From positions 559,275-623,274 of the forward strand of contig NC_025862.1 in the NCBI RefSeq assembly GCF_000755165.1: 64,000 nucleotides of DNA. Reading direction: 5' to 3'. A model generated the notes under the pieces. The model worked only from the letters and a program-made list of their open reading frames with translations. It ran no database searches and was not told the DNA's origin. This stretch comes from Leishmania panamensis (lineage: Eukaryota; Euglenozoa; Kinetoplastea; Trypanosomatida; Trypanosomatidae). Position 1 is the first letter of the stretch. Each line of letters begins with the position of its first letter. Positions 31,075-41,166 of this stretch are shown here, piece by piece. The position numbers were made by a program, and so were the translations under genes.

Positions 31075-32150
31075 GAAGTGCCCAGGCAAGCAAGGAGTTG
31101 GGTGAGGGAGGAGGAGGGCGATATTTTTCTATTTCCTCTGCTCTTGGTGTGCGCTTGTGTGCGTGGATTCGTGCCGATCTTCACCCCTCCTGCAGCCCCT
31201 TCTGTCTCTCTTTCTCACTACCGCCGTACGGATCCGCGGCTGCACCAATGCACTCAATTTTGTGTCTTTCAGCGATGTATGCTACCCCTTCGCAGCCATG
31301 ATGGACGGCTGCTGTCCTTTCTTTCCCCCGCCGTTGCCATGCGCGCGGCACTTCTGTCGTTTCAAACCGTGTCGGCTTCTTTTGTTTTCGCCTTTCGTCA
31401 TTTCTGTTCTCGCCTCTCGTAGTCGATGTCAGTGATGTCGATTGCCTTGTGCGTGTGTTCACCTTGTTGCAGTCCTTCTCTCCCACCTCTTTCCGCAACT
31501 TCTCCTGGACGTAGTGGCTCTGTGCTGTCCACAGCGTTCCTCTCCACCCCCCTTTTCGCACTCCGGTGCAGCTGCTGGTACCGTAAAGCGCATGCAGGGC
31601 GCAGTTGAGCATCCGGATCGCGCTGACATTGGTACGAAGACGAAAGGAGAAAAGAAAGTGCCAAGCGACGGCCCGGCTCCGCAGGGGCGTGATGAGGTGT
31701 AACAGGTGGAACATGGGACCCCTTCTTGTCCCTCGCGTACCGTCCCCCTCCCTCCTTTCCTCCGGGAAGAGTACCCACTTGGGGGTGGTTCACGACTACC
31801 GTGTGTCTCCTCGTTTTACTGCGCCACCGGTGCTATTGGCGAGGACAACCCAGAAAAGCAGGCACACTGCTTGTCGTTGCTCGATGCACGCTGACGTGAC
31901 CCTGCCACGCAGCCTGCAACGCGACGCGCTACCTTTGCAGCCCTGACGCATGCGCCCACACACGCCTCAGTGCCGGGCATGCGTCCGCACCCTTTCCATT
32001 GTTTCCTCTACTCTGTCCTCTCCTTCTTCTACCAGTGTATTGCCGGCTACGCTGCCACAGCCACCCTCAGCAGGATATGCCCGCCGCCTCTCTCCCGTGG
32101 AGATCATCTTACGAAGGTACCATTCTTTACCCTAACCCCTCTGCTGCTTC
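31075..32150 (+). other. Intergenic spacer and 5' UTR
   Basis: T/C-rich spacer; pyrimidine tracts at 31470-31560 and 32000-32035 and near 32080. No gene is recognised. Confidence 0.5.
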
Positions 32151-32999
32151 ATGGCGACCCCAATGACGCAGTTCTCCCTCACGGAAGACGAGCTGGATGA
32201 TGCTCTTGGCCTCGCCATCCACACCGCAAACGCGGCAGCCTTCATAATGAACAGCGCAGTTGACGAGAGGACAAGCGGCACCCTCGAAGTGCAGACGAAG
32301 ACCAACGCGGCAGATCTCGTGACGCCGTGCGAAAAACAGTGCAGGGAGGAGGTGCTGAATATCCTGCGCGCAGGCACTCCATCATATGCTATTCTGAGCG
32401 GGGAGATGCATCGAGAGGCGGTGCTCGGTGACGGCCCCACGTGGATCGTCGGCCCGATTGATGGGACCATTAGTTTTGCGCACGGTCTCTTTGACTGCTG
32501 CATCTCCATCGCATTAGCCCTTCGCAAGGAGCCGGTACTGAGTGTCGTGTGTGCCCCACGCCTGCAGGAAGTCTTCACCGCCGTCAAGAACCGTGGCGCC
32601 TTCAGCAACGGCCAGCGCATTCACGTCTCGTTGGCAACATCGCTGAAAGAAAGCGTTGTGCTGCTCCACCAAGGCTGCAGCCGTAGCGATGCTGCCGTGA
32701 AGAGTGTGACAGCAATGCAGGTGGCGCTGGCAAAGCTCCCCGTACAGGGATTGCGGTGCAGTGGGTCGGCAGCGCTGGATATGTGCCTTGTCGCGGCCGG
32801 GCGAGCGGAGCTGTGCTGGGGAGTGGGCGTGAACCCGTGGGATGTGGCGGCAGGGGTGATTATGGTGCGTGAGGCAGGCGGCGTTGTGCTTGACGCCGAA
32901 AGCGCCGATACCTTCGACCTCACCCGCCGTGGCGTCTGTTGCGGCTGCTCTCTGGATATTGCCAAACAAGGCGTCGAACTGAGTCTTAAGCAGAACTAA
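32151..32999 (+). CDS. Inositol monophosphatase-like protein with an altered metal site
   Basis: 282 aa from ATG 32151 (CTTCATGGCG). The family hydrolyses inositol monophosphates (or related sugar phosphates) using Mg2+. Seen: 'TKTNAADLVTPCEKQCREEV' (res ~44-63, the first family block), 'LSGEMHREA' with Glu85 at the usual metal-ligand position but Met86 where Glu is common, 'WIVGPIDGTISFAHG' (res 98-112), and 'NPWDVAAGVIMVREAGG' with Asp231 of the catalytic WD motif. In the family the third block reads DPIDGT: here the first Asp, a metal ligand, is Gly101 (GGC, one base from GAC). Length is normal and the frame intact. Either a divergent or inactive member, or a recent mutation or base-call error. 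Family firm, activity doubtful. Confidence 0.88.
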   Translation: MATPMTQFSLTEDELDDALGLAIHTANAAAFIMNSAVDERTSGTLEVQTKTNAADLVTPCEKQCREEVLNILRAGTPSYAILSGEMHREAVLGDGPTWIVGPIDGTISFAHGLFDCCISIALALRKEPVLSVVCAPRLQEVFTAVKNRGAFSNGQRIHVSLATSLKESVVLLHQGCSRSDAAVKSVTAMQVALAKLPVQGLRCSGSAALDMCLVAAGRAELCWGVGVNPWDVAAGVIMVREAGGVVLDAESADTFDLTRRGVCCGCSLDIAKQGVELSLKQN

Positions 33000-34299
33000 T
33001 GCCGCTCTGTGCTGAGCACGCCATCTTGAGGAGCCCGAGCTCACAGCCAAGCGTGTGGTTGGGAGACGTGAGCATCAGCCGTAGGCGCAGTTGTGTGCGA
33101 TACGCGCCTCCCTTCTTTCTGTTTCTCCCTCCCCCCTTATTCTCGGCTTCGCCCACTGTTGCAGTCTCTTCTCTCTCTGTCTCTGGTAAGTTATGCGCTG
33201 GGGAGGATGGAGGAAAACGACGAGCGAGTGATGGGGTGGTGGTGGTGAAGGAAAAGTACGTCAGACCGTCATCTCTACATTGCATGTGTGTCTCTGCTCC
33301 CGCTGTGGTGTCGTTGTGGCTGTTGTCACTTGTACAGCAGGTAGCAGGACCGTTGACCAGGTTCCTGCACTCGCCTCTTCTCTTCTCCTCCGTACACGAA
33401 GGATAAAGAGAGAGGTGCGTTGTCAGGACGATGAATCAGCAGAGTTTCTGCAGATTCACGAAAGACTGAAGCGGTGCGTTCACTACGGGTCAGCCTTTGC
33501 TTCTTTTCTCATCTCACGCTGCCCTCAAGCGGCTTTGCGTGGCGTCGTTGACCCAAGCCACACTAACCCCACACGTACTCTCTGGCGCAGGACGAGCCTT
33601 GGCGTCGCGTTGGTGTTGTCAGCTCTCAATGACAACAGGAGGTGGGGTTTGCGGTGCCAAAGGGCCTGTGTAACCACTGTCGAGCTCCATGGATGGGGGC
33701 CTGGCATGGGGTAGCGAGGATGGTGGGTGCCGATTCTCATCTTGGCCATGCTCATTTCCTATGAGAGCTGCTAGCTTCCTCCTTCCTGGCTTTCAGCTCG
33801 CGTTAATCTCTTCCATCCGTCCATCTCCTCTTGCACACTTTGGGCACTCACGTGTCACCCGCGTAGAGCAACCGATCTCCTTCTCGTGATCGTGACCTTT
33901 GCTGCCATGCTATTGCACGCGCACAGAGATAGGAAGCAGGACGAGAGTAACGGCTGACACCAAAGGGCCCATAGGCTGACCAGCTGCACCCTCGATTTGT
34001 TCCACCCAACTTCTGTCCTCCTTCCCCAGTGTACTTTGCCTTGTAGCACCCCTTTTCCCTCTCCACCCAGTCTTCTGCTTTCGAGTCGCAAGTGGCCCCG
34101 CTGCGCACCTGAGGGTAAGATGGTGCGGTCAACGCAGTACAGGGTGAGTAGGGAGGGAGTCATGTGCACACAATAAGAGCGGAGGCCAGAAACTCTGGCG
34201 TGCTAGGTACGCGTACTTGTTTGCCTGCCTCACTGGCACCGCTGCTGGCATTATAGACGCGCATCGTCTTGCTCTCTGTTCCTCCCCAGTATGGGATCT
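33000..34299 (+). other. Intergenic spacer
   Basis: Mixed to T/C-rich sequence, 3' UTR of the phosphatase-like gene and unassigned spacer. Frames of 60-145 codons lack coding character. Material after ~34200 grades into the recombinase relic. Confidence 0.45.
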
Positions 34300-35546
34300 G
34301 TCAAAGGCTTCTCTCCGCTCATACTACATGGCAAAGATTGCAGTAAAGCTGCTCTGTTGTGCCCCCGCGTGGTGGGACGGTGCTTGGAAAACGTGTAAGA
34401 GGGCCCCCTTGAGCACTTTCACGTCAAGGCAGCTGCAGTTATTCTGGGTATCGCAATATGTCAGGCAAAAAAAGACCCGCTCGAAGAGGTCGATCTCCTG
34501 CTCCTCGACGCTAGAGTGCTGCTGCGTCACATCTACCTGTGCCTCGTTGCACCTACGCGAGGAGGCCAACTTGCGCTTTCGTTGCCGGTGGTGTACACAC
34601 CAGATGGCAGTGTCGTGCCAACGCTTTGGCTGCTCTCATGCGGACATCGATCCCTTCAGAGCACTGCAAGTGCACCCTTCCCTCATGCGCAGCGGTCGCG
34701 TGCACCTCAACGTGTCACGCTCTAGCAGGCTTCGGGAGGACTCCCCAGTAGAAGCCCAGCAAGCGGCAGACATGCAACGCCTCTACCGTTTTGCAAAGTT
34801 CCCTTACCCTCTGTGGACAGGCCGTGCGACACGGACAAACATAAAGTCAGGAGCAGCCGCAGGAGGCTGTGGACCCCCTTTGCTTGCAGCTATCGTGCTG
34901 GGTGTGAAGCAATGGATCTGGGGCTGGAGCTACTGCAAAGACAACTCCATCAGCTGAGGCACAGAAAAAAACACGCGCGACTGTCACTCTCGACTTGCTC
35001 TCCCTCCCCATGGCGCTCGACACGGGCCCTGTCAGAGTGAAAGGTGGCATGTGACGACGTATTCAGGCATGCATCCTGGCACTACTGGACTGTTGCGTGC
35101 ACTTCTCATTTCTGCTTCGTCGTGGGCACTGTAAGTCAGAGCACGACAACGAAGCCGGGCATCGTTGTAAAATGGGCAGTGTCAAAGGTGCCAGCGCTAG
35201 CTGCATGGCTTACAGACTTGGTGATCCCTCTCAGACCACAGCGCGACATCCCTTATTGCCTACACGACAGACGCCATCGCCACTGCCCTCGAGCAGAGCC
35301 CTGGGCCGCCGCGCGCTTGGATCAAGGCACACAGCCCACCCAGACCTCTCTGGCCCTGATCGTGCCGTACGCCCCCGAGAAAGGGACGGGGAGGACAGGA
35401 GGAGCCCGTGCGGCGCGTGGCCTGATTGGACGGTACACGCTGGACGACCAGGACAAAACTGTGGTGCAGCAAAGCCATGCGGGTGCGCTGTGGCTGTATG
35501 CCTACCCGCGTTGACGCGGTTGTTCTGTGGGTGAGACACGTGAGAA
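34300..35546 (+). mobile_element. Relic of a tyrosine-recombinase retroelement, ending in a 281-bp shared repeat
   Basis: A + frame read from about 34300 runs to a stop near 34725, broken by one stop near 34397. It contains 'ARVLLRHIYLCLVAPTRGG' (34504-34563), which resembles box A of tyrosine recombinases, with the catalytic Arg in the TRGG context. The longer 246-codon frame from 34217 overlaps it in a different phase and is not convincing. Downstream frames are broken. The last 281 bases (35266-35546) are identical to 49866-50146. Likely part of a TATE/VIPER-like element whose other parts are gone; assignment from motif resemblance only. Confidence 0.45.
35266..35546 (+). repeat. 281-bp exact direct repeat, copy A
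   Basis: Base-for-base identical to 49866-50146 (offset exactly 14,600). It begins GACAGACGCCATCGCC and ends GAGACACGTGAGAA. It contains a frame ending '...GALWLYAYPR' followed by TGA at 35512-35514. Sequence directly upstream is related to that of copy B but far more diverged. Confidence 0.9.
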
Positions 35547-36249
35547 GTTTCTCCAGTTCCTCTTGAAGCGCTTTATGCGTTTTCATGGCCGCTTCAGGTA
35601 TGCTTCTCTCTCTCTCTCTGCTGTCCCACTTCGTTGACGAGCCGGAGGAGGACGATGTGTGCCAAGTGAATGGAGTCCTTCGCTGCTTTTACCACCCCCT
35701 TTCGCTTTGTGGTGTACTTCTCGTCCCCGGAGAGGGTGGTGGTGCGCGGAGCGGAGTGCGCCCGGGCGGTGGGCTTTGGATCATGAAGGCAAGTCTGCGG
35801 TGCTGGTTGCGACGATAGCGTTGCTGCTTCAGTTTTCTCTCCCGCGTTTTCTTTATGGGTTTCCGCCCTGCGCTCTCTGTCGTTATGTGTCATGCAGTGC
35901 ACTGGTGTAGCCTCGCCTCCTTTCCTGTTGGTCATGCTGTATGACTGTCTTTGGTGAGTAGGAGATAGATGTGACAGTTGAGCTTCCCGAAGCTCCCAGG
36001 AGACTGGGCAGCGACAGCAGCCATTGGAGGACAAGTGAAGTACTGCCAACGTCGAAGGAACACAACATATGCTTCTCTCTCGAGCCTTCATCACCCTCAC
36101 TCTTCTCTCCCCTCTTCGGCACATCCACAGTGTTCGCTTCATTGTTCTCATGATGCCTCTCTTTCCTTGGTGTGGTGCAATCACGCCGCCATGGATGGGG
36201 AGACCCCTTTCCTCCCCACTTCATGATTGAAGACTCCATCTTGTGTGCG

Positions 36250-36271
36250 TAGGTGTGTGTGTGTGTGTGTG
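36250..36271. repeat. (GT)n microsatellite
   Basis: Short GT run in the spacer before otubain. Confidence 0.8.
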
Positions 36272-37028
36272 CATCTGTGTTTTGCTTGTAATTCCTCCGT
36301 CTTACCGACAGTAGGATTTCCCACTGAAGGGTGGGGGAGGGAACGGTGTACTCCAGCACCGGCTGGCACGCTAGTGGCTTCTCGTTGTTTTGTGTACTTT
36401 GTGTGGCGTCAACAACTGGAGGGACAACTGTGACAGCGGGCTGGCAGACATCTTGGTGAGCGCTTGGCCGACGGTCAAACAACACACGAACGCTTGCAGA
36501 TGTTTATGCGGCAGCAAAAGTCCAGCGAATGACTGCTGTTTTCAATATATCTCCTCTCTCCTGGCGCTCATGTCGCTGGTGCTGCGTGGTTGCTTCCTAT
36601 GGTGTGATGGTGCCCATGGCAGTTCGCACACATCACGTCTACTCCTCCAACGTGGGAATCATGGAGCGGAAGTGATTTGAGTACTTCAGTGAGGGAGCAT
36701 GCACACTGGGGGGGGGGGTGAGGTGGCGAGCTGAGCTGCACTGCATCTCTTCGGTGTGCCCGTACCATCTGTGTCCCCACCTGCGGCCTGTGCACGTGGT
36801 GCCTGTCTCTTTGCCACTTTTCCGTTCTTCTCTCCCAACTCTCCTCACATTGTTTGATAGAAGTGCACCACCGACTGTTTCACCGCCCCGCAGGGACGCT
36901 ACTCGGTTACACGCCAGATAAGTTTGCTGTAAACACCTTTGCTCGCAATTTCCCTCCTCATCCCACCCCCGCCACCTTACGCGCGCTCTTCTGGTCACTG
37001 CAGTATCGCTGCACAGCTGCCCTTCTAA

Positions 37029-37047
37029 CCCTTGTTTTTTGCTCCAG
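37029..37047 (+). promoter_or_regulatory. Probable trans-splice acceptor for otubain
   Basis: T-rich tract CCCTTGTTTTTTGCTCCAG ends in AG at 37046-37047, only 10 bases before the ATG at 37058, giving a very short 5' UTR. A classic pyrimidine-tract/AG arrangement; unproven. Confidence 0.5.
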
Positions 37048-37057
37048 TTCGTTAATA

Positions 37058-37861
37058 ATGAGTGAGACAGTGATGATTAGCGCGAGCGAAGCACAGCTCG
37101 AGGCGATCCGGAAGGAGGTGGCGCAGTCCCCGTTGCTGTCGCTCTCATTGCCGCTCGACAAAGGGTCGAAGATTGTGAAGGAAATGGAGCACGATGAGGC
37201 CTATCTCGCCCAAACACTGTCGCTCTTTGGGGCCTCAGCGGTCTCTACGAAGCAGTACGACTTCAATAGCATACGCTACTCACGCCGCGATGGCAACTGC
37301 TTCTACCGCTGCGCCGGCTTCCGCCTGTGCGAGCTGATCGTCGAGCGCCCAGAAAGGGCAGCCGAATATGTGTCGCTGCTGAAATCTCGAGGGAAGAGCC
37401 TCTCCAGGTTGTTCGGTTCCTTTGTGTTCGATTTCACCGATGCTTTGGCGGAGATCTTCAACGGCGTGGCGGACAAGACGATCAAAGATGTTGCGCAAAT
37501 CTATGAGCTCTTTACCTCCAGCGATGGCGCGTACGTTGTGGCGGCGCTACGCTACTTGAGCTCCGCTTATCTGCAGGAGCACGAGGCGGAGTACGAGCCG
37601 TTTGTCGAGGGGTTGGGCTACGGCACGGTGCGCGACTACTGCAACGCCGAGGTGGAGCTGGTGGATCACGAGAGCGACAATGTTCAGCTGGCTGTGTTTG
37701 CAAAGGCATTCAACGTTTGCATCAAGGTCTACGCACTGGACCGAAATGCAGGCAACAACGTCACCGAGCACACCTTCAACGACGAGGCGAAGAGCGATGG
37801 AGACCAACTTGTGGTGGAGCTGCTTTATATGCCCGGCCACTACAACCTTCTCAGGCGGTGA
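37058..37861 (+). CDS. Otubain (OTU-family deubiquitinase, peptidase family C65)
   Basis: 267 aa from ATG 37058. The upstream frame is discarded because the splice AG lies at 37047. A cysteine protease that cleaves ubiquitin chains. Seen: the catalytic block 'RRDGNCFYRCAGFRL' with Asp78 and nucleophile Cys81, the middle 'SSDGAYVVAALRYLSSAYL' and 'LVDHESDNVQLAVFAKAF' typical of OTUB1/2, and the C-terminal 'MPGHYNLLRR' with catalytic His261 and Asn263. The triad is complete and the size normal (human OTUB1 271 aa). There is an N-terminal extension of ~45 residues before the 'IVKEMEHDEAYL' helix. Predicted cytosolic. Assignment firm; linkage preference (Lys48 in OTUB1) not established here. Confidence 0.95.
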   Translation: MSETVMISASEAQLEAIRKEVAQSPLLSLSLPLDKGSKIVKEMEHDEAYLAQTLSLFGASAVSTKQYDFNSIRYSRRDGNCFYRCAGFRLCELIVERPERAAEYVSLLKSRGKSLSRLFGSFVFDFTDALAEIFNGVADKTIKDVAQIYELFTSSDGAYVVAALRYLSSAYLQEHEAEYEPFVEGLGYGTVRDYCNAEVELVDHESDNVQLAVFAKAFNVCIKVYALDRNAGNNVTEHTFNDEAKSDGDQLVVELLYMPGHYNLLRR

Positions 37862-38689
37862 TGCAGATGACAAGCAGACGAAGCAGGTATGTACGGATGC
37901 AGGTAGTCAGTGGGGAAGAGGGTGAGGGCCGTTCACACGCTTTCTTTTCGTGCCAGCATGCATCAAGGCGGACCCGCACTGCGCCACGTGCATTGTGTTC
38001 ACTGTGCAGCTCGTAGTTATTAAGCACGAATAAGTTTTTCGGTGTATATGCGTGTGAGCACTGGGTGCTGAGTGCACAACTATTCTGCGTTATGCGTTCT
38101 TGTTGCCGTATTGACTCTGTGGTTGGCGCCCGTCTCGATGTGTGCAAGTGATGCGAGCAACTCACTGGACGGTGCTCCAAGCACAGGACTCTCTTTCTGT
38201 CTGTGCATGGCCTGAGAGGACAGAGAAGTGGCATAAAACACGAAGGGGGAGACCAGGAGATAAGCCCCAATCAAGTCAAGCGTATCGGTGCCTCTGATCG
38301 CGACTGACCGATTGCACCTGCTGATGCTCTGCGCTGTCTTCCTCTTTCCACACATACCTCACATTTATGTGTGCTTGAAGGCCAACGTACATCACTGTGT
38401 GAGAGAGTGGTGAAAAGTATAGCACTTTCAGCTGTAACGTCTCCGTCATCATGTCACCCCCCGCCTCCCTCCCTCAGCGAGCATATGTGCACCACCACCT
38501 CTTCCCCTCCCCCCTCTCTCTTTCCCTTTCTCTTGCAGACACGGACGTCATCACGAGATTGCGCCGAGGCGCCTCCCTGCGCGTATGGGCACATGCATGG
38601 AGGTACCCCCCCCCCCCCCACACACACACTGAGGGGAGTTCGGTGTGCTTGTTCTACTTTCCCATGTGTCACTGAGCGCATTACCGTCC
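37862..38689 (+). other. Intergenic spacer
   Basis: Mixed sequence, then a C/T-rich block (38450-38540) and a C10-CACA run near 38608-38630. No gene. Confidence 0.5.
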
Positions 38690-39901
38690 GCCACTGTGGC
38701 ACCGCCGCGACGGCAGCCAGCGTCGACGAGAGAGGACCCCACTCGGTCCCGCTCTTCGAGGGAATGGATGTTGACAAACCTCAGGCGCCGCACTCACCAA
38801 CTCACCGAGCCTTCATGTTCGCCTGCAACCGAAAGCACTAGGGCCGGCGATGCTTTTGCCCCGCATCAAGGCAGCGCCACATCGCGATCTCCGCCGTGAC
38901 TGCATGTTGCTGTAGCCACGAGGGACGACGCAGCGTCGCGCCAGCGACTCGAGCGCTTTTACTGACACGGCAACCCGATGAGGCCAACACGCGTCGACGC
39001 CTTCGTAGACGTCTACGGCGGTAGCGAAGCGATGCTGTTTGGGGAGCTCATGCACCACTACGGGTCCGAACGGGTGATTCTCTCCGTTAGTCAGGCGGGC
39101 GAAAGGGCAGCCGTCTCGTTGGTTGAAGGCGGCTGCCGTTCAGCGGGGCCACCAAGCGAGTCGGAAACTTTTATGTTTTGCTGCAGTGTCGCAGGAGAGA
39201 GGGAATACAACAAAGCGTCTTCATCCCTTCTAATGCTGGTCGAAAGTGCGAGGTGACGCCCAGTATGGAAGTGCCAATCGCCTCCCAACTCGTCATGGAG
39301 GATGTCGGTATTTCTGCAGCCCATTCGTTAGGGAATGGCGAGGACGAGCTCGTGGGACGACACCGACGTGAACTGTGGGAAAGTCAGGGTACTCTGCTGA
39401 GGGTTCTTACAGTCATGGTGGCACTTGTGCGGAAACTTCCAACGCTCTGGCACATCGCAAGAAGCACGTGAAGTGCTTCCATCCACACAACGGGCCATTC
39501 ATGCCCACGCACAGGACGAGAACTAAGCAGCGGCGCATGTCCTCTTTGGTGACGCAGAGCTGGTCGCTGTGCACGGCGTGGTGGGCGCACTGCAAAGCGA
39601 GTTGTACCGCACTTATGGGCCGAATGATGTCGTGCCCGCCACAGAGAAGTATCGCAGAAGCGCACTGGCATCCTCGACTAGCGGCATGGCCCTTGAAAGT
39701 GCGCCGCTGCCGCCCGATCACTTGGCCGCTTCGTTGCCCCCAGTGCATCCAGAGGAAGTCATGGCATCAGAGGTGAAGGAGCACCTGAAGGGCCTCCGGG
39801 ATTCGCTCGAAGACGCTATCGCCAAGGAGGCGTATGCAAAGTGTGGCTTTATCCAGAACGAGATCAACGCAGTTGAGTTTCAGTGGACCCGCTCGACGTG
39901 A
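38690..39901 (+). pseudogene. Decayed gene, C-terminal UVR-like helical motif
   Basis: Protein-like stretches in changing frames: 'ASVDERGPHSVPLFEGMDVD' near 38715, 'RPTRVDAFVDVYGGSEAMLF' from 38981, 'GERAAVSLVEGGC' near 39100, and an uninterrupted last part 39569-39901 that ends 'LKGLRDSLEDAIAKEAYAK' plus '...CGFIQNEINAVEFQW'. The last segment resembles the UVR helical hairpin found in several unrelated proteins, including ciliary/centrosomal ones. Between ~38840 and ~39560 at least three stops or frame changes break the gene. The parent family is not recognised. Alternative: a short intact gene of 110 codons at 39569-39901, but its ATG lies mid-homology. Confidence 0.45.
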
Positions 39902-41166
39902 GTCTGACACGTCGAGGCTGCGGTGGTGGTGGAGCGAAAGGCGGCAGCGGCCTCGTTGGGTCGCAGCTGGACTGGAGGGCAAAGATGATGGAGGCTAGCC
40001 AGAAAAAGCGTCTCCTGCAGCGTAGTTGGCACTGTTTGTGCGTTTTGGCTTCGTCTTGTTGGCTTGCGTCTGCGTGTGCTGTGCTGGGATGCGCCGAGCC
40101 GCTCCCTTGCTCGTTTGTACTCACAAAAGATGCCTGCAGTGCAGATGCACTGAAAAAAGAGGTGATGTGCTACACGAACAGGCCGCACAAGGACACAACG
40201 CGCACATCCCCGTTTCCCAGACTACAAGTTGGAAAATAACCCAGGGAGGTGAGCAAGGGAGCATGTGAGGCCCTTCAGCATAGGCGCGTGATGAGCGCGC
40301 CGTGGTGCGAAAATGCTCGCGGAGCTTTTTTTTCGCTTTGAGGGGACTTCTTTCGCTGTCTTTACTTCTCCTCCTTGTGGCTACGCCATGCCACATCGCG
40401 GTATGCGGAGCAGCACTCTGTTCGGTTGAAAGGAAGAGGGGTGGTGGCTGTGTTGGTGGTGGAGGCATTCGCGTGGTACCACTCAAGTATTCTTCTCCCT
40501 TCTTCCTGTTTATCGTAGTCACCACGTTACATGAGCTACACATCTTGATCTTTTGCTTTACGCGCTCTTTCTGTGTATCGTGGGTGATGGTTGGGCTATC
40601 ACGACTGCGTGCCACCCTGTCTCTCTCTCTCTCTCTCTCTTTATCTCTGGCTCTGCCTATTGCATGTTCGTCCCCTCCCCCTCTCTCTCTCGCGGCACAC
40701 CGCAGCAGTACGCGAGGAAGGAGGGGATCACGCAAAGCGTCACAAAGGTGCGTATATCCCCGCATCACTCCTTCGCAAGAAAGTTGCGTACGCATATTGC
40801 ATACCGGAGTCCCACTTTGATGGGTGCTGGACAAGTCCACCCACGAACACTCACGAGCTCAGCACTGTTGGGTTAACCCAACGGTGTGTTGACCCGCGCC
40901 TCTCCCTGTTGTTCTCCCAGTGCCTTTTCTGTGAACGAGGACTTCAGCAGTACAGCAACGATCCCTTCGCATATCGGTGCTCGATCGCGTTCACTTCTCT
41001 CTTCTGTCTCTGCCGCTTCTTTGCTTGATGCGGGGAGAGGGACTTGTGCGGCATACCCGCACTCTCACAGCAAACCCACTGTGCTTCATCCACCAAGCCA
41101 GCTCACACGCGCCTTCCGCCCTATACCAACTCACCAATACGCACACCCAGTTGCCACCTGCGTACC
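39902..41166 (+). other. Spacer and ZPR1 5' UTR
   Basis: The first ~350 bases may be a 3' remainder of the decayed gene. Then T/C-rich spacer with (CT)n at 40619-40641 and a pyrimidine tract at ~40990-41030 before ZPR1. No gene. Confidence 0.5.
40619..40641. repeat. (CT)n microsatellite
   Basis: Eleven CT units in the spacer upstream of ZPR1, part of the pyrimidine-rich leader region. Confidence 0.85.

Larger units (their letters stand above)
35547..37057 (+). other. Intergenic spacer and otubain 5' UTR
   Basis: T/C-rich spacer with (CT) at 35607-35622, a GT run at 36250-36271 and a G9 run near 36709-36718. No gene is supported. Confidence 0.5.

Noticed and set aside
34217..34957. 246-codon + frame starting MFACLTGTAAGI
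   Set aside because: Cys/Ser/Arg-rich composition without domain character; the alternative phase carries the recombinase-like motif, so this frame is a shadow.
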